The notes: generated by a model from the letters alone, not told the origin. Shown: positions 53,382-62,928, counted from the stretch's first letter. The stretch: DNA of 64,000 nucleotides from Pontibacter amylolyticus (GCF_014638845.1 NZ_BMFP01000005.1:218316-282315); one strand, 5' to 3'. Program-made: numbers and translations.

Positions 53382-54647
53382 CTAGCCAACCTGCCGGAAC
53401 AAGTCCAGCTGCTGCGTAAGCAAGGCACTTCGCACGGAGCCTTCGCCAAACAGGATGCGGCGGCGCAGCTGCTCTGAGTCAAAGTCCTGCCGCTGCAGGC
53501 TTTTGGTCTGGCAGGTGATGAAATACTTGGCCCGCTTCAGCACCACGCCCATCTGGCGCAGGTGGTCAAAGTGCAGCGGCGCAAACCGCCGGGCCGACAC
53601 AATCTTCTTGGCCGACTTCACCCCGATGCCCGGCACGCGCAGGATCATCTCGTAATCAGCGGTATTGATCTCCACCGGAAAAAAATGCCGGTTGCGCAGC
53701 GCCCAGCCCAGTTTCGGGTCTATGTCCAGGTCCAGATTCGGATTCGCCTCGCCCAGTATCTCCTTCACATCGAAGCCATAGAAGCGCATCAGCCAGTCGG
53801 CCTGGTAAATGCGGTTCTCCCGGATGATGGGCGGCTCGGTGATGATCGACAGCCTGCTATCTGTGCTCACCGGCACATAACCCGAGTAGTACACCCGCTT
53901 CAGGCTATACCCTTTGTAGAGTTGGTCCGACAGCTGCAGGATCTGACGGTCGCTTTCGGCGGTAGCTCCCACAATCAGCTGCGTGCTCTGCCCGGCCGGC
54001 GCGAACTTTGGCGTTGCCTTGAACAGTTTGCTTTCTTCTTTGGCCTGCACCAGTTGGTCTTTAATCGACCCCATCGGCAACAGGATCTCACTGTAGTTTT
54101 TCTCCGGCGCCAGGCTCTGTAAACTCTGCTCCGAAGGCAACTCTATGTTCACGCTCAGGCGGTCAGCGTATAAACCCGCTTCTTTAATCAGTTCCTCGCT
54201 CGCACCCGGTATGGTTTTGAGGTGGATGTAGCCGTTGAACTTCTCCTCCTGCCGCAGCTTCTTGGCCACCCGCACCAGCCGTTCCATGGTATAGTCGGCA
54301 TTTTTGAAGATGCCCGAGCTCAGGAACAGTCCCTCAATGTAATTGCGGCGGTAGAAATTGATGGTCAGGTCCACCACTTCCTGCACCGTGAAGGCGGTCC
54401 GCTGCACGTCGTTGCTTTTGCGCGTCACGCAGTAGGCGCAGTCGTAAATGCAAAAGTTAGTCAGGAGGATCTTGAGCAGCGACACACAGCGACCGTCTTC
54501 GGTATAGCTGTGGCAGATGCCCATGCCTTCTGCGTTGCCCAGCCCTTTGTTGTCGTTTTTGCGCTTTCCACCACTCGATGAACAAGAAACATCGTATTTG
54601 GCAGCATCTGCTAATATTTTTAGTTTACCAATTACCTTATCGTTCAT
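53382..54647 (-). CDS. TIGR03916-type putative DNA modification/repair radical SAM protein
   Basis: The 421-residue protein has the radical SAM CxxxCxxC cluster motif in NFCIYDCAYC and a TIM-barrel (GLFLSSGIFKNADYTMERLV, NGYIHLKTIPGAS). A C-terminal helix-hairpin-helix, MILRVPGIGVKSAKKIVSAR, is a DNA-binding motif. It is always linked with TIGR03915 proteins, and the pair is proposed to repair or modify DNA. It is the first gene of this small operon. Its upstream region holds four TTAGCA/TGCTAA words that may be regulator sites. Confidence 0.92.
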   Translation of the reverse strand: MNDKVIGKLKILADAAKYDVSCSSSGGKRKNDNKGLGNAEGMGICHSYTEDGRCVSLLKILLTNFCIYDCAYCVTRKSNDVQRTAFTVQEVVDLTINFYRRNYIEGLFLSSGIFKNADYTMERLVRVAKKLRQEEKFNGYIHLKTIPGASEELIKEAGLYADRLSVNIELPSEQSLQSLAPEKNYSEILLPMGSIKDQLVQAKEESKLFKATPKFAPAGQSTQLIVGATAESDRQILQLSDQLYKGYSLKRVYYSGYVPVSTDSRLSIITEPPIIRENRIYQADWLMRFYGFDVKEILGEANPNLDLDIDPKLGWALRNRHFFPVEINTADYEMILRVPGIGVKSAKKIVSARRFAPLHFDHLRQMGVVLKRAKYFITCQTKSLQRQDFDSEQLRRRILFGEGSVRSALLTQQLDLFRQVG

Positions 54648-54692
54648 CTTCGCTCCTTCTATCTGCTTGACGGTTATAAAATTACAAAATCA

Positions 54693-54772
54693 TTAGCACA
54701 AACCCCAAAATATTTAGCAATAATAGTTATCAACACACTATCCACATTTAAATATTGCTAACACAATTAGCA
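54693..54772. promoter_or_regulatory. cluster of TTAGCA/TGCTAA words upstream of the radical SAM gene
   Basis: TTAGCA occurs at 54693-54698, 54714-54719 and 54767-54772, and TGCTAA at 54756-54761. TTAGCAATA (54714-54722) and TATTGCTAA (54753-54761) form an inverted repeat. Four related words in 80 bases directly upstream of the gene suggest operator sites for an unknown regulator. Confidence 0.4.
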
Positions 54773-54887
54773 TAAGCCATTTTCAGGATTTCAGTCTTAA
54801 ATTTTCCACATAAATCCGAAAAGAGTATATTAGGAGGTTCTATCGTACAAACACGTACAACAGACAGTAAGCGCCCCCTATACCTCC

Positions 54888-56777
54888 ATGGCATTCCCAC
54901 GTTCGCCCATTTTATGCTGCTTGTTAGCTTGCCTGCTTGGGGCGTGGCTACTTGCTGGCAATGCGCAGGCGCAGGAAATACCTCCCCGTAAGGACAGCCT
55001 CGCCGTTCCAGCCGACACCATCAAGCAAAAGTTCGACGAGCGGGTGATGAATAACCTGCGGGAGATCTCGCAGCGCAAAACCATCATGGGCAAGCTGCTC
55101 AAAGCGATACTAGTCTTTGACCGGAAAGATGAGGAGGTACTGGGTTTGGACGCCGAGTTGATTCAGCGGGAGTATGAGCGGCATAATTATAAGGTGGTGC
55201 GCAACATCCAGATCATGACGCTGGACGCCCTGGGCTATTCTATACACGACACCACCCGCGTGCCGCGCAGCTTTCTGGAAAAGGCCGGCAATTCGCTGCA
55301 CATGAAAACCCGCCGGCACTTGGTGCGCAACAAACTGCTTTTCGAACGGATGGAGCCTTTGGAACCACTGGCCCTGGTCGAGTCGGAGCGTTTGTTGCGC
55401 CAGACGGAATACCTGCTCGATGCGCGCATTATCGTGGACGAGCGAACCACGACGGATGACAGCGTGGACGTGCTGGTGATCACCAAAGACATCTTTAGCC
55501 TCGGCGGCTCCGGTTCTTATACCCCTTCGTCGGGTGCGGGCAGGGTGGCCCTGCGGGAGCTCAACTTCCTGGGGCTCGGTCATCAGATCCGTGGCTCCTA
55601 CCGCTTCAACATGAACGCGCCCCGCTCCTGGGAAACCACCGCCGGCTATACCGTGGAGAACATCGGCAGCACTTACATTACGGCCGACATCAATTACTTC
55701 GATCAGAATTATTACAAAGAGCGCAGCGCCTTCCTACGGCGTGACTTCTTCGCCACCAACACCCGCTATGCCGGTGCCGTCGGGGCCAGCAAAATAGACG
55801 AGCGGCTCCTGCTGCCGCCCGTGCCGGAGGACACCATCCAGCGCTTTGCTGACCTAGGCTATCAGTTGCAGGATGTATGGCTGGGGCGCTCCTTTAAGTT
55901 CAAGAACTACAACCTGGGCTTCGAGCCGCGCGGCCGGTTGATCACGGCCCTGCGGGTGATCAACACGAACTTCTACACCAAGCCTACCGAAAACTTTCAG
56001 GACAATGTGCTGGGCATCGCCAGTGTAGGCTACAGCGTGCGCCGCTACTACAAAGACCGCTACCTGTATGGCTTCGGACGAACGGAGGACGTGCCCGCCG
56101 GCACGCTGGCGTCCATCTCGTACGGCTATGAGCGCGGCGACCTTTTCGATCGTCGCTACTTTGGGCTCGACCTTTCCTTTGCCCGTTACAACAAGGACTT
56201 CGGCTACCTCTATAGCCGCGCCGGCTATGGCTCCTTTATAAGGAACGGCACCTGGGAGCAGGGCATGCTGGAAATGGAGTCCATGTACTTTACGCGGCTG
56301 TACGAGAACGGCAACTGGAAACTGCGCCACTTCATTCTGGGTCGCGGCACCATCGGCGTCAACCGCAACCCCGAGGAGTTGCTCTCGATCAACAATGAGG
56401 AAGGCCTGCGCGGTTTCCGGTCCGATCTGCTCCGGGGCAACCGCCGTGTGGTCATCAACTACGAAGCCAACCTCTATACCCCGTTCTCGCTCTTTGGCTT
56501 CCGACTGGCTACCCTCGCCTTTGCGGATGTGGCCTGGCTCTCGTACGGCAACAAAAGCTCGCCCTTCAAGAGCAAGCCTTATCCAGGCTTTGGGGTAGGT
56601 ATACGCTTCCGCAACGAGTACCTGTCCTTCAGCACCATCCAGATCCTGGTGGGCTACTACCCGAAAATCCCGGCAAACGAGAACTTCAACAACCTCCGCA
56701 TTTACGAGTCGTCGCGCTCGTACTACGACTTCGAGGACTTTCGCTTCAAGCAGCCCGGCATAGCCGAGTTCAGGTAA
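54888..56777 (+). CDS. BamA/TamA-family outer-membrane protein
   Basis: The 629-residue protein has a signal peptide (cleavage near AQAQE), a region of two POTRA-like modules (about residues 90-210) and a C-terminal 16-strand type barrel of the surface-antigen D15 family (LNFLGLGHQIRGSYRF, GLRGFRSDLLRGNRRVVINY, LATLAFADVAWLSY). GLRGFR carries the lid-lock Arg-Gly-Phe motif of the Omp85 superfamily. It ends in FR rather than a terminal Phe. It is smaller than BamA and likely translocates or inserts particular proteins or lipids. Single gene. Confidence 0.88.
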   Translation: MAFPRSPILCCLLACLLGAWLLAGNAQAQEIPPRKDSLAVPADTIKQKFDERVMNNLREISQRKTIMGKLLKAILVFDRKDEEVLGLDAELIQREYERHNYKVVRNIQIMTLDALGYSIHDTTRVPRSFLEKAGNSLHMKTRRHLVRNKLLFERMEPLEPLALVESERLLRQTEYLLDARIIVDERTTTDDSVDVLVITKDIFSLGGSGSYTPSSGAGRVALRELNFLGLGHQIRGSYRFNMNAPRSWETTAGYTVENIGSTYITADINYFDQNYYKERSAFLRRDFFATNTRYAGAVGASKIDERLLLPPVPEDTIQRFADLGYQLQDVWLGRSFKFKNYNLGFEPRGRLITALRVINTNFYTKPTENFQDNVLGIASVGYSVRRYYKDRYLYGFGRTEDVPAGTLASISYGYERGDLFDRRYFGLDLSFARYNKDFGYLYSRAGYGSFIRNGTWEQGMLEMESMYFTRLYENGNWKLRHFILGRGTIGVNRNPEELLSINNEEGLRGFRSDLLRGNRRVVINYEANLYTPFSLFGFRLATLAFADVAWLSYGNKSSPFKSKPYPGFGVGIRFRNEYLSFSTIQILVGYYPKIPANENFNNLRIYESSRSYYDFEDFRFKQPGIAEFR

Positions 56778-56840
56778 AATTTCTGTATCCTTTTGAGCCG
56801 ATCGGGGTACACTGTTAGAGAAATTCAACAAACCCTGAAC

Positions 56841-57455
56841 ATGGAAAAGCTAAGAGAAAAATCAGAATATGAAGGCAACCCGGTTGGGCTGTCAAAGACT
56901 ACGGCAACGGCAATGGCCAACGAACTGGACCGCCACCTGTCGTCGTTCATCACCCTGTATAACCAGTACCACAAGCACCACTGGATGGTGGAGGGGCCGC
57001 AGTTCCGCGATCTGCACCTGTTCTTTGAGGAGCACTATACCCAGATCCACGAGCAGTACGACGCCATCGCCGAGCGCCTCACCGTGATGGGCTACTGCCC
57101 TACCTGCCACCCGGCCAAGCAGCTGGAGCTATCTTATATCGAACACGAAGAGGAAGGCGTGTTCCGCATCCGCGAGATGCTCAAAAAAGACATGGAGGAC
57201 GAAAAAACGATCGTGCTGGAACTACGCAAATCCATTAAGAAAGCTTTTGAGCTGGAGGATTTCGCCACCAAGGCCCTGCTGGAAGGCATCCTGCTGAAGA
57301 CGGAGGACCGCTGCCACCACATCGAGCACTTCCTGGGCGAAGATGGCCTGTCCATCGGCCTGATCGCCAGTCCGGACGACATCATGGAGGAGGACGATCA
57401 GCCCGCCAGAAGCCAGAACGGCAAAGCCAAAACCACCAAGAAAGCAAAGGCTTAA
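56841..57455 (+). CDS. dps: Dps-family ferritin-like protein
   Basis: The ATG at 56841 gives 204 residues; an upstream extension of 16 codons is not needed. The ferritin-like four-helix bundle has the Dps ferroxidase ligands in KHHWMVEGPQFRDLHLFFEE (His, Asp and Glu). The C-terminus has a Lys-rich tail (AKTTKKAKA) that should bind DNA. Dps oxidises Fe(II) with hydrogen peroxide, stores iron and protects DNA in stress. An unusual CPTCHPAK Cys pair lies near residue 90. A hairpin terminator follows. Confidence 0.92.
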   Translation: MEKLREKSEYEGNPVGLSKTTATAMANELDRHLSSFITLYNQYHKHHWMVEGPQFRDLHLFFEEHYTQIHEQYDAIAERLTVMGYCPTCHPAKQLELSYIEHEEEGVFRIREMLKKDMEDEKTIVLELRKSIKKAFELEDFATKALLEGILLKTEDRCHHIEHFLGEDGLSIGLIASPDDIMEEDDQPARSQNGKAKTTKKAKA

Positions 57456-57478
57456 AACACAGCCCCGCTATACCTGAC

Positions 57479-57518
57479 AAAACAGGCAGTCTGATATAGG
57501 CTGCCTGTTTTTTTTATC
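57479..57518 (+). terminator. hairpin terminator of dps
   Basis: AAAACAGGCAG (57479-57489) pairs with CTGCCTGTTTT (57501-57511), followed by more T. Confidence 0.88.
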
Positions 57519-57848
57519 CTTGGGAGACAAACCACTGCCTCTATACCCTTGGGCAATACAGGATGGCTAAGTCCTTGCTGCAGCGTGCATGGCGCGAGCG
57601 TCCGCGCTTGTGCCTTGCTATGGCGGGGCCTCCTCCGGCCTCCTTTTTATAGGTAGCCGCCAGAGCTCACCCCTTTCATAAGCACAAGTGAGGACGCACG
57701 CAATATTATTAGTGGTGTTTTACGACCCTGCCAATGTATCCTTTTGCCCCGTCGCACAGGTATAAGGGGAACAGCCGGAACCGGAGGGCTATACCTGAAA
57801 TGGTTTCGCTATATTTGCAGCATTCTATACCTAACACAATACTCTATT
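57519..57848. other. intergenic region before cvfB
   Basis: No gene is supported. It holds four GGTATA/TATACC words and a GC-rich stretch at about 57575-57640 (GGCGCGAGCGTCCGCGC) that resembles a short interspersed repeat. The cvfB -7 element is at its end. Confidence 0.5.
57810..57817 (+). promoter_or_regulatory. -7 element of cvfB
   Basis: TATATTTG matches TAnnTTTG, 31 bases before the ATG. No TTG is found at the -33 position. Confidence 0.4.
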
Positions 57849-58700
57849 ATGGTAGACCTCGGCCATTACAACGAACTGGAGATAGCACGCGAAGTGGACT
57901 TTGGCATGTACCTGACCTCTGAAGACGGCGACATCCTGCTGCCACGCAAGTATATACCTGAAGGCGCCAAAGTAGGCGACAAGGTGCGCGTGTTCGTGTA
58001 CCGCGACTCCGAAGACCGTGTGATTGCCACCAACCTGACGCCTTACGCCACCGTGCGCGAGTTCGCCTGCCTAATGTGCAAAGACAGCACCGACTTCGGC
58101 GCCTTCCTGGACTGGGGCCTCGAGAAGGACCTGCTCGTGCCGCTGCACAACCAGAAAGAAAAAATGCGCCCCGGACGCAAGTACTGCGTGTATGTATACC
58201 TTGACGACACCTCCGACCGCATTGTGGGCACGACCAAGTTGGGCAAGTACCTGCACAACGACGAAGCCGCCAAAGAGTTGAAAGAAAACGAGGAAGTAGA
58301 GCTGCTGGTAGCCGGCTTCACGGAGATCGGCATCAAGGTGATCATCAACAACCGCTACATGGGCATGCTCTACAAGAACGAGGTGTTCAAGGAGCTTTAC
58401 ATGGGCGACAAGGTGCGCGGGTTTATCAAGACCATCCGGCCAGACAATAAAATTGATGTAACGCTCCGCAAACCGGGCACCACCGGCCTGAGCGAATCCA
58501 GTGAGGCGGCGGACAAAGTAATGGAAGTACTGGAGGCGGCCAAAGGCTACCTGCCCCTGTCTGACAAGAGCAGTCCGGACGAGGTATACCGCATGCTGGG
58601 CATGAGCAAAAAGGTGTTCAAAAAAGCCATCGGCGGACTGTACAAAGAGGGAAAGATCGAGATCGACACAGACCACATCCGACTGAAAGGCGACGAGTAA
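57849..58700 (+). CDS. cvfB: CvfB-family S1 RNA-binding protein
   Basis: The ATG at 57849 gives 283 residues starting DLGHYNELEIAREVDFGMYL; the open frame extends 35 codons up but lies over the promoter. S1-type beta-barrels are seen in EIAREVDFGMYLTSEDGDIL, LMCKDSTDFGAFLDWGLEKD and the third at about residues 150-210 (VELLVAGFTEIGIKVIINN). The C-terminus is a winged-helix (MSKKVFKKAIGGLYKEGKI). CvfB binds RNA and affects virulence factor and general regulation in Staphylococcus; here a cytoplasmic RNA-binding regulator is expected. Single gene. Confidence 0.9.
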   Translation: MVDLGHYNELEIAREVDFGMYLTSEDGDILLPRKYIPEGAKVGDKVRVFVYRDSEDRVIATNLTPYATVREFACLMCKDSTDFGAFLDWGLEKDLLVPLHNQKEKMRPGRKYCVYVYLDDTSDRIVGTTKLGKYLHNDEAAKELKENEEVELLVAGFTEIGIKVIINNRYMGMLYKNEVFKELYMGDKVRGFIKTIRPDNKIDVTLRKPGTTGLSESSEAADKVMEVLEAAKGYLPLSDKSSPDEVYRMLGMSKKVFKKAIGGLYKEGKIEIDTDHIRLKGDE

Positions 58701-58845
58701 GCTGCCCCATCATCTATACCCTGGAACGGCAATAACAGCTGATTTCAAAACAAAAACAGCCGCAAGCGGATTATTTACCTGAAAGCACGCCATTTGTTAA
58801 CCTATGTGGCAGACATTCACGTAATTCAGCGAAACGCAAACCTCC

Positions 58846-59511
58846 ATGCACCGAACCCGAACCGCACTGATTGCCGGCGCCAGCGGCCTGGTTGGCAGTC
58901 ACCTGCTGCGTATGCTGCTGCAAAGCGACCGCTACAGCCAGGTAATCTCCGCAGGCCGCCGCGAACTGGCCATCATTCATCCCAAGCTCGACCAGCAAAT
59001 CGTCGACTTCGACAACCTCAAAAAAAGCGCCTCCGAACTGGCCGCCGACGACGTGTTCTGCTGCCTTGGCACCACCATCAAAAAAGCCGGTACCAAAGAA
59101 GCCTTCTACAAAGTAGACCATACCTATGTTACGCAACTGGCCGAGATTACGCTGCTCCGCAATGCCAGTCAGTTTCTGGTGGTGTCGTCGATGGGTGCCG
59201 ATGCCAAGTCGCGTATGTTCTACAACCGTGTGAAAGGCGAAATGGAGCGGGACGTGCGGGCGTTGGGATTTCAGTCGCTGCACATCTTCAGGCCGGCACT
59301 TTTGCTGGGCGAGCGCGACGAGCATCGCACCGGCGAGGAGATCGGCGCCAGAATCATGAAGCCGCTTTCCAAGATCATGTTCGGGCCGCTGCGCAAATAC
59401 CGGCCCATTCAGGCCGAAACCGTGGCCAGCGCCATGCTGCGGGTCGCCGCGCAGGACCACAAAGGCGAAAAGGTATACCAGTCTGACGAAATAGAGCGAT
59501 TGGGCCATTAA
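58846..59511 (+). CDS. NAD(P)-binding oxidoreductase, HTATIP2-like
   Basis: The 221-residue protein has an N-terminal Rossmann fold (LIAGASGLVGSHLLRMLL), the DVFCCLGTTIKKAGTKEAFY region typical for the HTATIP2/YbjT-like group, then LVVSSMGADAKSRMFYNRVK with a Ser and Tyr-x-x-x-Lys-like arrangement. It likely binds NADPH and acts as an oxidoreductase or redox sensor in the cytoplasm. The methyltransferase gene starts 50 bases downstream. Confidence 0.85.
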   Translation: MHRTRTALIAGASGLVGSHLLRMLLQSDRYSQVISAGRRELAIIHPKLDQQIVDFDNLKKSASELAADDVFCCLGTTIKKAGTKEAFYKVDHTYVTQLAEITLLRNASQFLVVSSMGADAKSRMFYNRVKGEMERDVRALGFQSLHIFRPALLLGERDEHRTGEEIGARIMKPLSKIMFGPLRKYRPIQAETVASAMLRVAAQDHKGEKVYQSDEIERLGH

Positions 59512-59560
59512 CCCTCCCTATACCTGACGCGTAAGTTGCAAGGCACGTATACCTATCCCT

Positions 59561-60340
59561 ATGCCAAACAAAAGCCTGCGCCGCGCCTTCCCGAAAGCCT
59601 CCCAATACGACCCGGCCTGGGTGCGCAAGCACTCCATGGGCGAGAACGTGCTCTTCAACCTGGAGAGCCTGACCAAATCCCTTGACCTGAAACCGGGCAT
59701 GCGCGTGCTCGACCTTGGTTGCGGCAAAGCCATCAGCTCTATTTTTCTGGCCAAAGAGTTCGGGGTTACCGTCTGGGCCGTGGACGAGGCCGTGTCAGCC
59801 AGCGATAACTATGAGCGCATTCTAAGCGAGGGCTGCGAAGACAAGGTGTTTCCGCTGGAGATGGAGGCCCGTTCCCTCCCCTTCCCCGAGGAGTACTTCG
59901 ACGCCGTGATCGTGGTGGACTCCTATACCTATTTCGGCACCGACGAAAAATACCTGCCCTACATTGCCCGCTTCATCAAGCCAGAAGGACACATCGCGAT
60001 TGTAGACGTATGCTTCACCAAAGAAATCGAAAGCCACCACCAGGTACCCGAGTTCCTACAAGAGGATTATCAGAACTATTGGTACTTTATTCACACCATC
60101 GATTGGTGGCGCAGGCTTTGGGAGAAAACCGGGCTTGTGGAAATAGAGGCCGCCGCCGAACTGACAGAGGCCGGCCTGGTGCGTGAGCAATACATGAAGG
60201 ATTACCAGAATTCAGAGGAGGAAGACGCCTTTGCCAGGGCATTGGAGCTTGATAAAGAGAAGTTTATCACGTTTTTTAAACTGATCGGGCGGCGCACATC
60301 CAAAACAGCCTATCTGCAATCGTACAAGCAATCGGGTTAA
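59561..60340 (+). CDS. SAM-dependent methyltransferase
   Basis: The 259-residue class I methyltransferase has motif I VLDLGCGKAISSIFLA, the acidic motif II near VWAVDEA, and a post-I element in EEYFDAVIVVDSYTYFG. The C-terminal part (HTIDWWRRLWEKTGLVEIEA) forms a cap for the substrate. Small-molecule O- or N-methylation is likely, but the substrate cannot be determined. It lies 49 bases after the oxidoreductase gene and may be cotranscribed. Confidence 0.88.
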   Translation: MPNKSLRRAFPKASQYDPAWVRKHSMGENVLFNLESLTKSLDLKPGMRVLDLGCGKAISSIFLAKEFGVTVWAVDEAVSASDNYERILSEGCEDKVFPLEMEARSLPFPEEYFDAVIVVDSYTYFGTDEKYLPYIARFIKPEGHIAIVDVCFTKEIESHHQVPEFLQEDYQNYWYFIHTIDWWRRLWEKTGLVEIEAAAELTEAGLVREQYMKDYQNSEEEDAFARALELDKEKFITFFKLIGRRTSKTAYLQSYKQSG

Positions 60341-60387
60341 AATTTGCGAAAAAAGTGAATATTAGTTTTTTCGAACGGAAGAAGTTC

Positions 60388-60395
60388 TATTTTTG
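60388..60395 (+). promoter_or_regulatory. -7 element of the small barrel gene
   Basis: TATTTTTG matches TAnnTTTG, with a T-rich region at the -33 place but no exact TTTG. The leader to the ATG is about 50 bases and contains a short hairpin (TGCCAG/CTGGCA). Confidence 0.4.
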
Positions 60396-60454
60396 CAGCC
60401 TGCCAGCTGGACGTACCTGTCTGGCAAGCTGGATATAACTTTTTTAATAGAACA

Positions 60455-60955
60455 ATGAAAACATTTCTTCGCGTAGGGTTTACCTTAGCTTTGGTAATGA
60501 CGCTCGCTTTCGGTGCGAATGCACAGGAGTACAAAACAGGTATAGGCTTTAGAGGCGGTGTAGCTTCCGGTCTTACCATAAAGCATTTTATTAAAAGCGA
60601 TGCCGCCATCGAGGGTATCCTGAGCACAGGTTTCCGCCACAGAGGTGCCGTTGTGACCGTACTTTACGAAAAGCACGCCCCCGCTTTTAACGCCAAGGGC
60701 CTCCAGTGGTACTATGGCCTGGGTGGTCACGTTGGTTTCTATGAGGGCCGCTACTACTATTATTATGACAAGCACAGACGCGACAGATACTACGATGACA
60801 ATATCGTAGGCTTCGGTATTGACGGTGTGCTGGGTCTTGAGTACTACATCCGCGACATTCCGTTCACGATCGGTGCTGACATCAAGCCTTACATCAACAT
60901 ACCGCATGGCCGTGGCTTCTGGGATTCCGCCCTGCACGTGCGCTACGTATTCTAA
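60455..60955 (+). CDS. small outer-membrane beta-barrel-like protein
   Basis: The 166-residue protein has a signal peptide (cleavage after ANAQ) and alternating aromatic/glycine-rich strands (GIGFRGGVASGLTIKHFI, YYGLGGHVGFYEGRYYYYYD in part), ending in LHVRYVF with a terminal Phe as in outer-membrane barrels. A Tyr/Arg/Asp-rich loop at about residues 100-118 is notable. It is likely an eight-strand barrel of unknown function. Own -7 element and strong terminator. Confidence 0.82.
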   Translation: MKTFLRVGFTLALVMTLAFGANAQEYKTGIGFRGGVASGLTIKHFIKSDAAIEGILSTGFRHRGAVVTVLYEKHAPAFNAKGLQWYYGLGGHVGFYEGRYYYYYDKHRRDRYYDDNIVGFGIDGVLGLEYYIRDIPFTIGADIKPYINIPHGRGFWDSALHVRYVF

Positions 60956-60975
60956 GGTATAGCGAATACTATAAC

Positions 60976-61009
60976 AAAAGGCCCTGCTAAGGTATAGCAG
61001 GGCCTTTTT
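60976..61009. terminator. hairpin terminator containing the TATA word
   Basis: AAAAGGCCCTGCTA (60976-60989) pairs with TAGCAGGGCCTTTT (60995-61008) around the loop AGGTA, so the motif AGGTATAGC lies in loop and stem. T tract after; may serve both convergent genes. Confidence 0.88.
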
Positions 61010-61077
61010 GTTTATTTCTGAAAGTCCTTTGTCCTTTGTCAAAGAACTCTTTTGTCAAACCACTAAGCGGTTATACC

Positions 61078-62019
61078 TCAGAAAGCAATGTGCATCAGGG
61101 CGTCTCCCTGGTTCACGACAGGCATGTTGTTTAGGCCCACGACATAACCGGCAGCCGGGGCGTTCAGGCGCACTTCCATTTCGCCGTAAGGGTCAGTGAT
61201 CGTACCTACAACCTGTCCTTTCTTCACGTAGCCTCCTTCCGGCACGTGGCTACGGAACAGGCCTGCATTTTTGGCGCGCACCCAGATGTCCTTCATACAA
61301 ATGGTGGTAGGCTCAGATGCGGCGGGCGCACTGGCCGCCATACCCAGATGGTGCATCAGGCGACAGGTGCCCTCTATACCTAGTTTGATGCCGCGCTCAT
61401 CGAAGCGCAGCGACTCTCCCGTCTCATATACCAGGATGTGCTTGCCCAGCTTAGCAGCCTCCTTCCGGAGCGAGCCCTGCCGGTAAGAGGCATTCAGCGT
61501 AAAAGGTGCGGCGAAGGCATCCGCCAGTACTTGGTTCTTCGGCTCTGCCAGCACGCAGCGTATCTGCGGGTAGTTGCCCCTGCTCGAGCCTCCTGTATGA
61601 AAGTCCACACCATAGTCGATATAAGGCATCACCTCTTTCATAAATCGGTGCGCCACGCGGCTGGCCAGCGAACCCTCCCTGTTGCCCGGGAAGCTTCGAT
61701 TCACGTCTTTGCCATCGGGCACGTCGCGCGAAAAGTTCAGGAAGCCGTAGATGTTCAGGATGGGCACCGCAATGATGGTCCCTTTGAGCGGATACAGCAT
61801 CTTTTTGGTGATCATGCGCCGGATGATCTCCGTGCCGTTCACCTCGTCGCCGTGCATACCGGCCATGAGCAAAAGCACCGGGCCGTCGTGCACGGAGCGG
61901 AACACATAAACAGGAATGTCAATGACAGTGCCGCTAGGCAGTTTGGAGATAACGAGCCGGGTGAGCACTTTCTCTCCGCGGTCAATACTGACACCGTTGA
62001 TCTTAATGGTTTCGGGCAT
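61078..62019 (-). CDS. succinylglutamate desuccinylase/aspartoacylase-family metallopeptidase
   Basis: The 313-residue M14-type protein has the zinc site in LMAGMHGDEVNGTEII (His and Glu), the substrate Arg region VNRSFPGN, and the second His in YGVDFHTGGSSRGNYPQ; a Glu follows in VYETGESLRFDE. The C-terminal part is a barrel-sandwich domain (VPEGGYVKKGQVVGTITDPY). Such enzymes cleave amide bonds to N-acyl amino acids or Glu/Asp. Here it is in an operon with rimK, one base after it, so it may remove or trim Glu residues added by RimK. That link is an inference. Confidence 0.88.
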   Translation of the reverse strand: MPETIKINGVSIDRGEKVLTRLVISKLPSGTVIDIPVYVFRSVHDGPVLLLMAGMHGDEVNGTEIIRRMITKKMLYPLKGTIIAVPILNIYGFLNFSRDVPDGKDVNRSFPGNREGSLASRVAHRFMKEVMPYIDYGVDFHTGGSSRGNYPQIRCVLAEPKNQVLADAFAAPFTLNASYRQGSLRKEAAKLGKHILVYETGESLRFDERGIKLGIEGTCRLMHHLGMAASAPAASEPTTICMKDIWVRAKNAGLFRSHVPEGGYVKKGQVVGTITDPYGEMEVRLNAPAAGYVVGLNNMPVVNQGDALMHIAF

Positions 62020-62020
62020 G

Positions 62021-62923
62021 CTATTCTTTCACTCTCTTGGCGGCCTTCTTCTGCACCAGCCCCTCCACGTACTCAATTATTTTAGCGGCGATATCCTTGT
62101 TGGTCGCCTTCTCTATACCTTGCAAACCCGGCGATGAGTTCACTTCCAGGATCAGCGGTCCGCGTTTGGACTGCAGCATGTCCACGCCGGCTATACCCAG
62201 GCCCAGCGACTTGGCAGCCAGCAAGGCAGCGGCCTTCTCCTGCCGACTGAGTTTGATCAGGCTCGCATTGCCGCCACGGTGCAGGTTAGAGCGGAACTCG
62301 CCTTCCTTGCCCTGTCGCTTCATGGCGCCCACTACTTCGCCGTTCACCACAAAGGCACGGATGTCGGCGCCTGCCGCCTCGGCAATGAATTCCTGCACAA
62401 TGATGCGGGCCTTCAGGTTATGAAACGCCTCAATCACCGATTCAGCGGCCTTCTTGGTTTCAGCCAGCACCACGCCCAGTCCTTGCGTGCCTTCCAGCAG
62501 CTTGATCACCAGCGGCGCACCGCCTACTTCCTTCACCAGCATGGAAGTTTCCTTGGAATAGTTGGTAAAGGCGGTCTTGGGCATGCCTAGTCCAGCACGT
62601 GAAAGAATCTGGCTGCTGCGTAGTTTGTCGCGGGAGCGCACGATGCTCTGGGAGTCCACGGCGCTTTTCACTTTCATCATCTCGAACTGGCGCACCACGG
62701 CCGTGCCGTAAAAGGTAACCGAGGCTCCGATGCGCGGAATGATGGCGTCAATGTCGGTCAGGCGCTCTCCCTTGTAGAGGATGTGCGGGTCGCCCTGTTC
62801 GATCACAAGGTCGCAGCGCAGGTGGTCAAGCACTACGGCTTCGTGACCGCGCTGCTGTGCAGCTTCCACCAGGCGGCGGGTAGAGTATAACTTAGGGTTG
62901 CGAGAGAGGATCGCTATTTTCAT
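62021..62923 (-). CDS. rimK: RimK-family ATP-grasp alpha-L-glutamate ligase
   Basis: The 300-residue ATP-grasp enzyme adds Glu residues to the C-terminus of ribosomal protein S6 or makes poly-Glu. It shows the N-terminal domain ([19 protein letters not shown]), [19 protein letters not shown], the P-loop-like [38 protein letters not shown], and the metal site [15 protein letters not shown]. Length is normal. It stands between a rimB-like protease gene (5 bases upstream) and the aspartoacylase-like gene. Confidence 0.95.
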   Translation of the reverse strand: MKIAILSRNPKLYSTRRLVEAAQQRGHEAVVLDHLRCDLVIEQGDPHILYKGERLTDIDAIIPRIGASVTFYGTAVVRQFEMMKVKSAVDSQSIVRSRDKLRSSQILSRAGLGMPKTAFTNYSKETSMLVKEVGGAPLVIKLLEGTQGLGVVLAETKKAAESVIEAFHNLKARIIVQEFIAEAAGADIRAFVVNGEVVGAMKRQGKEGEFRSNLHRGGNASLIKLSRQEKAAALLAAKSLGLGIAGVDMLQSKRGPLILEVNSSPGLQGIEKATNKDIAAKIIEYVEGLVQKKAAKRVKE

Positions 62924-62928
62924 AAAGG

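Noticed and set aside
54727..54746. DnaA-box-like words TTATCAACA and CTATCCACA in an AT-rich region
   Set aside because: Each has a mismatch to TTATCCACA, there are only two, and no dnaA, dnaN or other origin-linked gene is near; not called as an origin.
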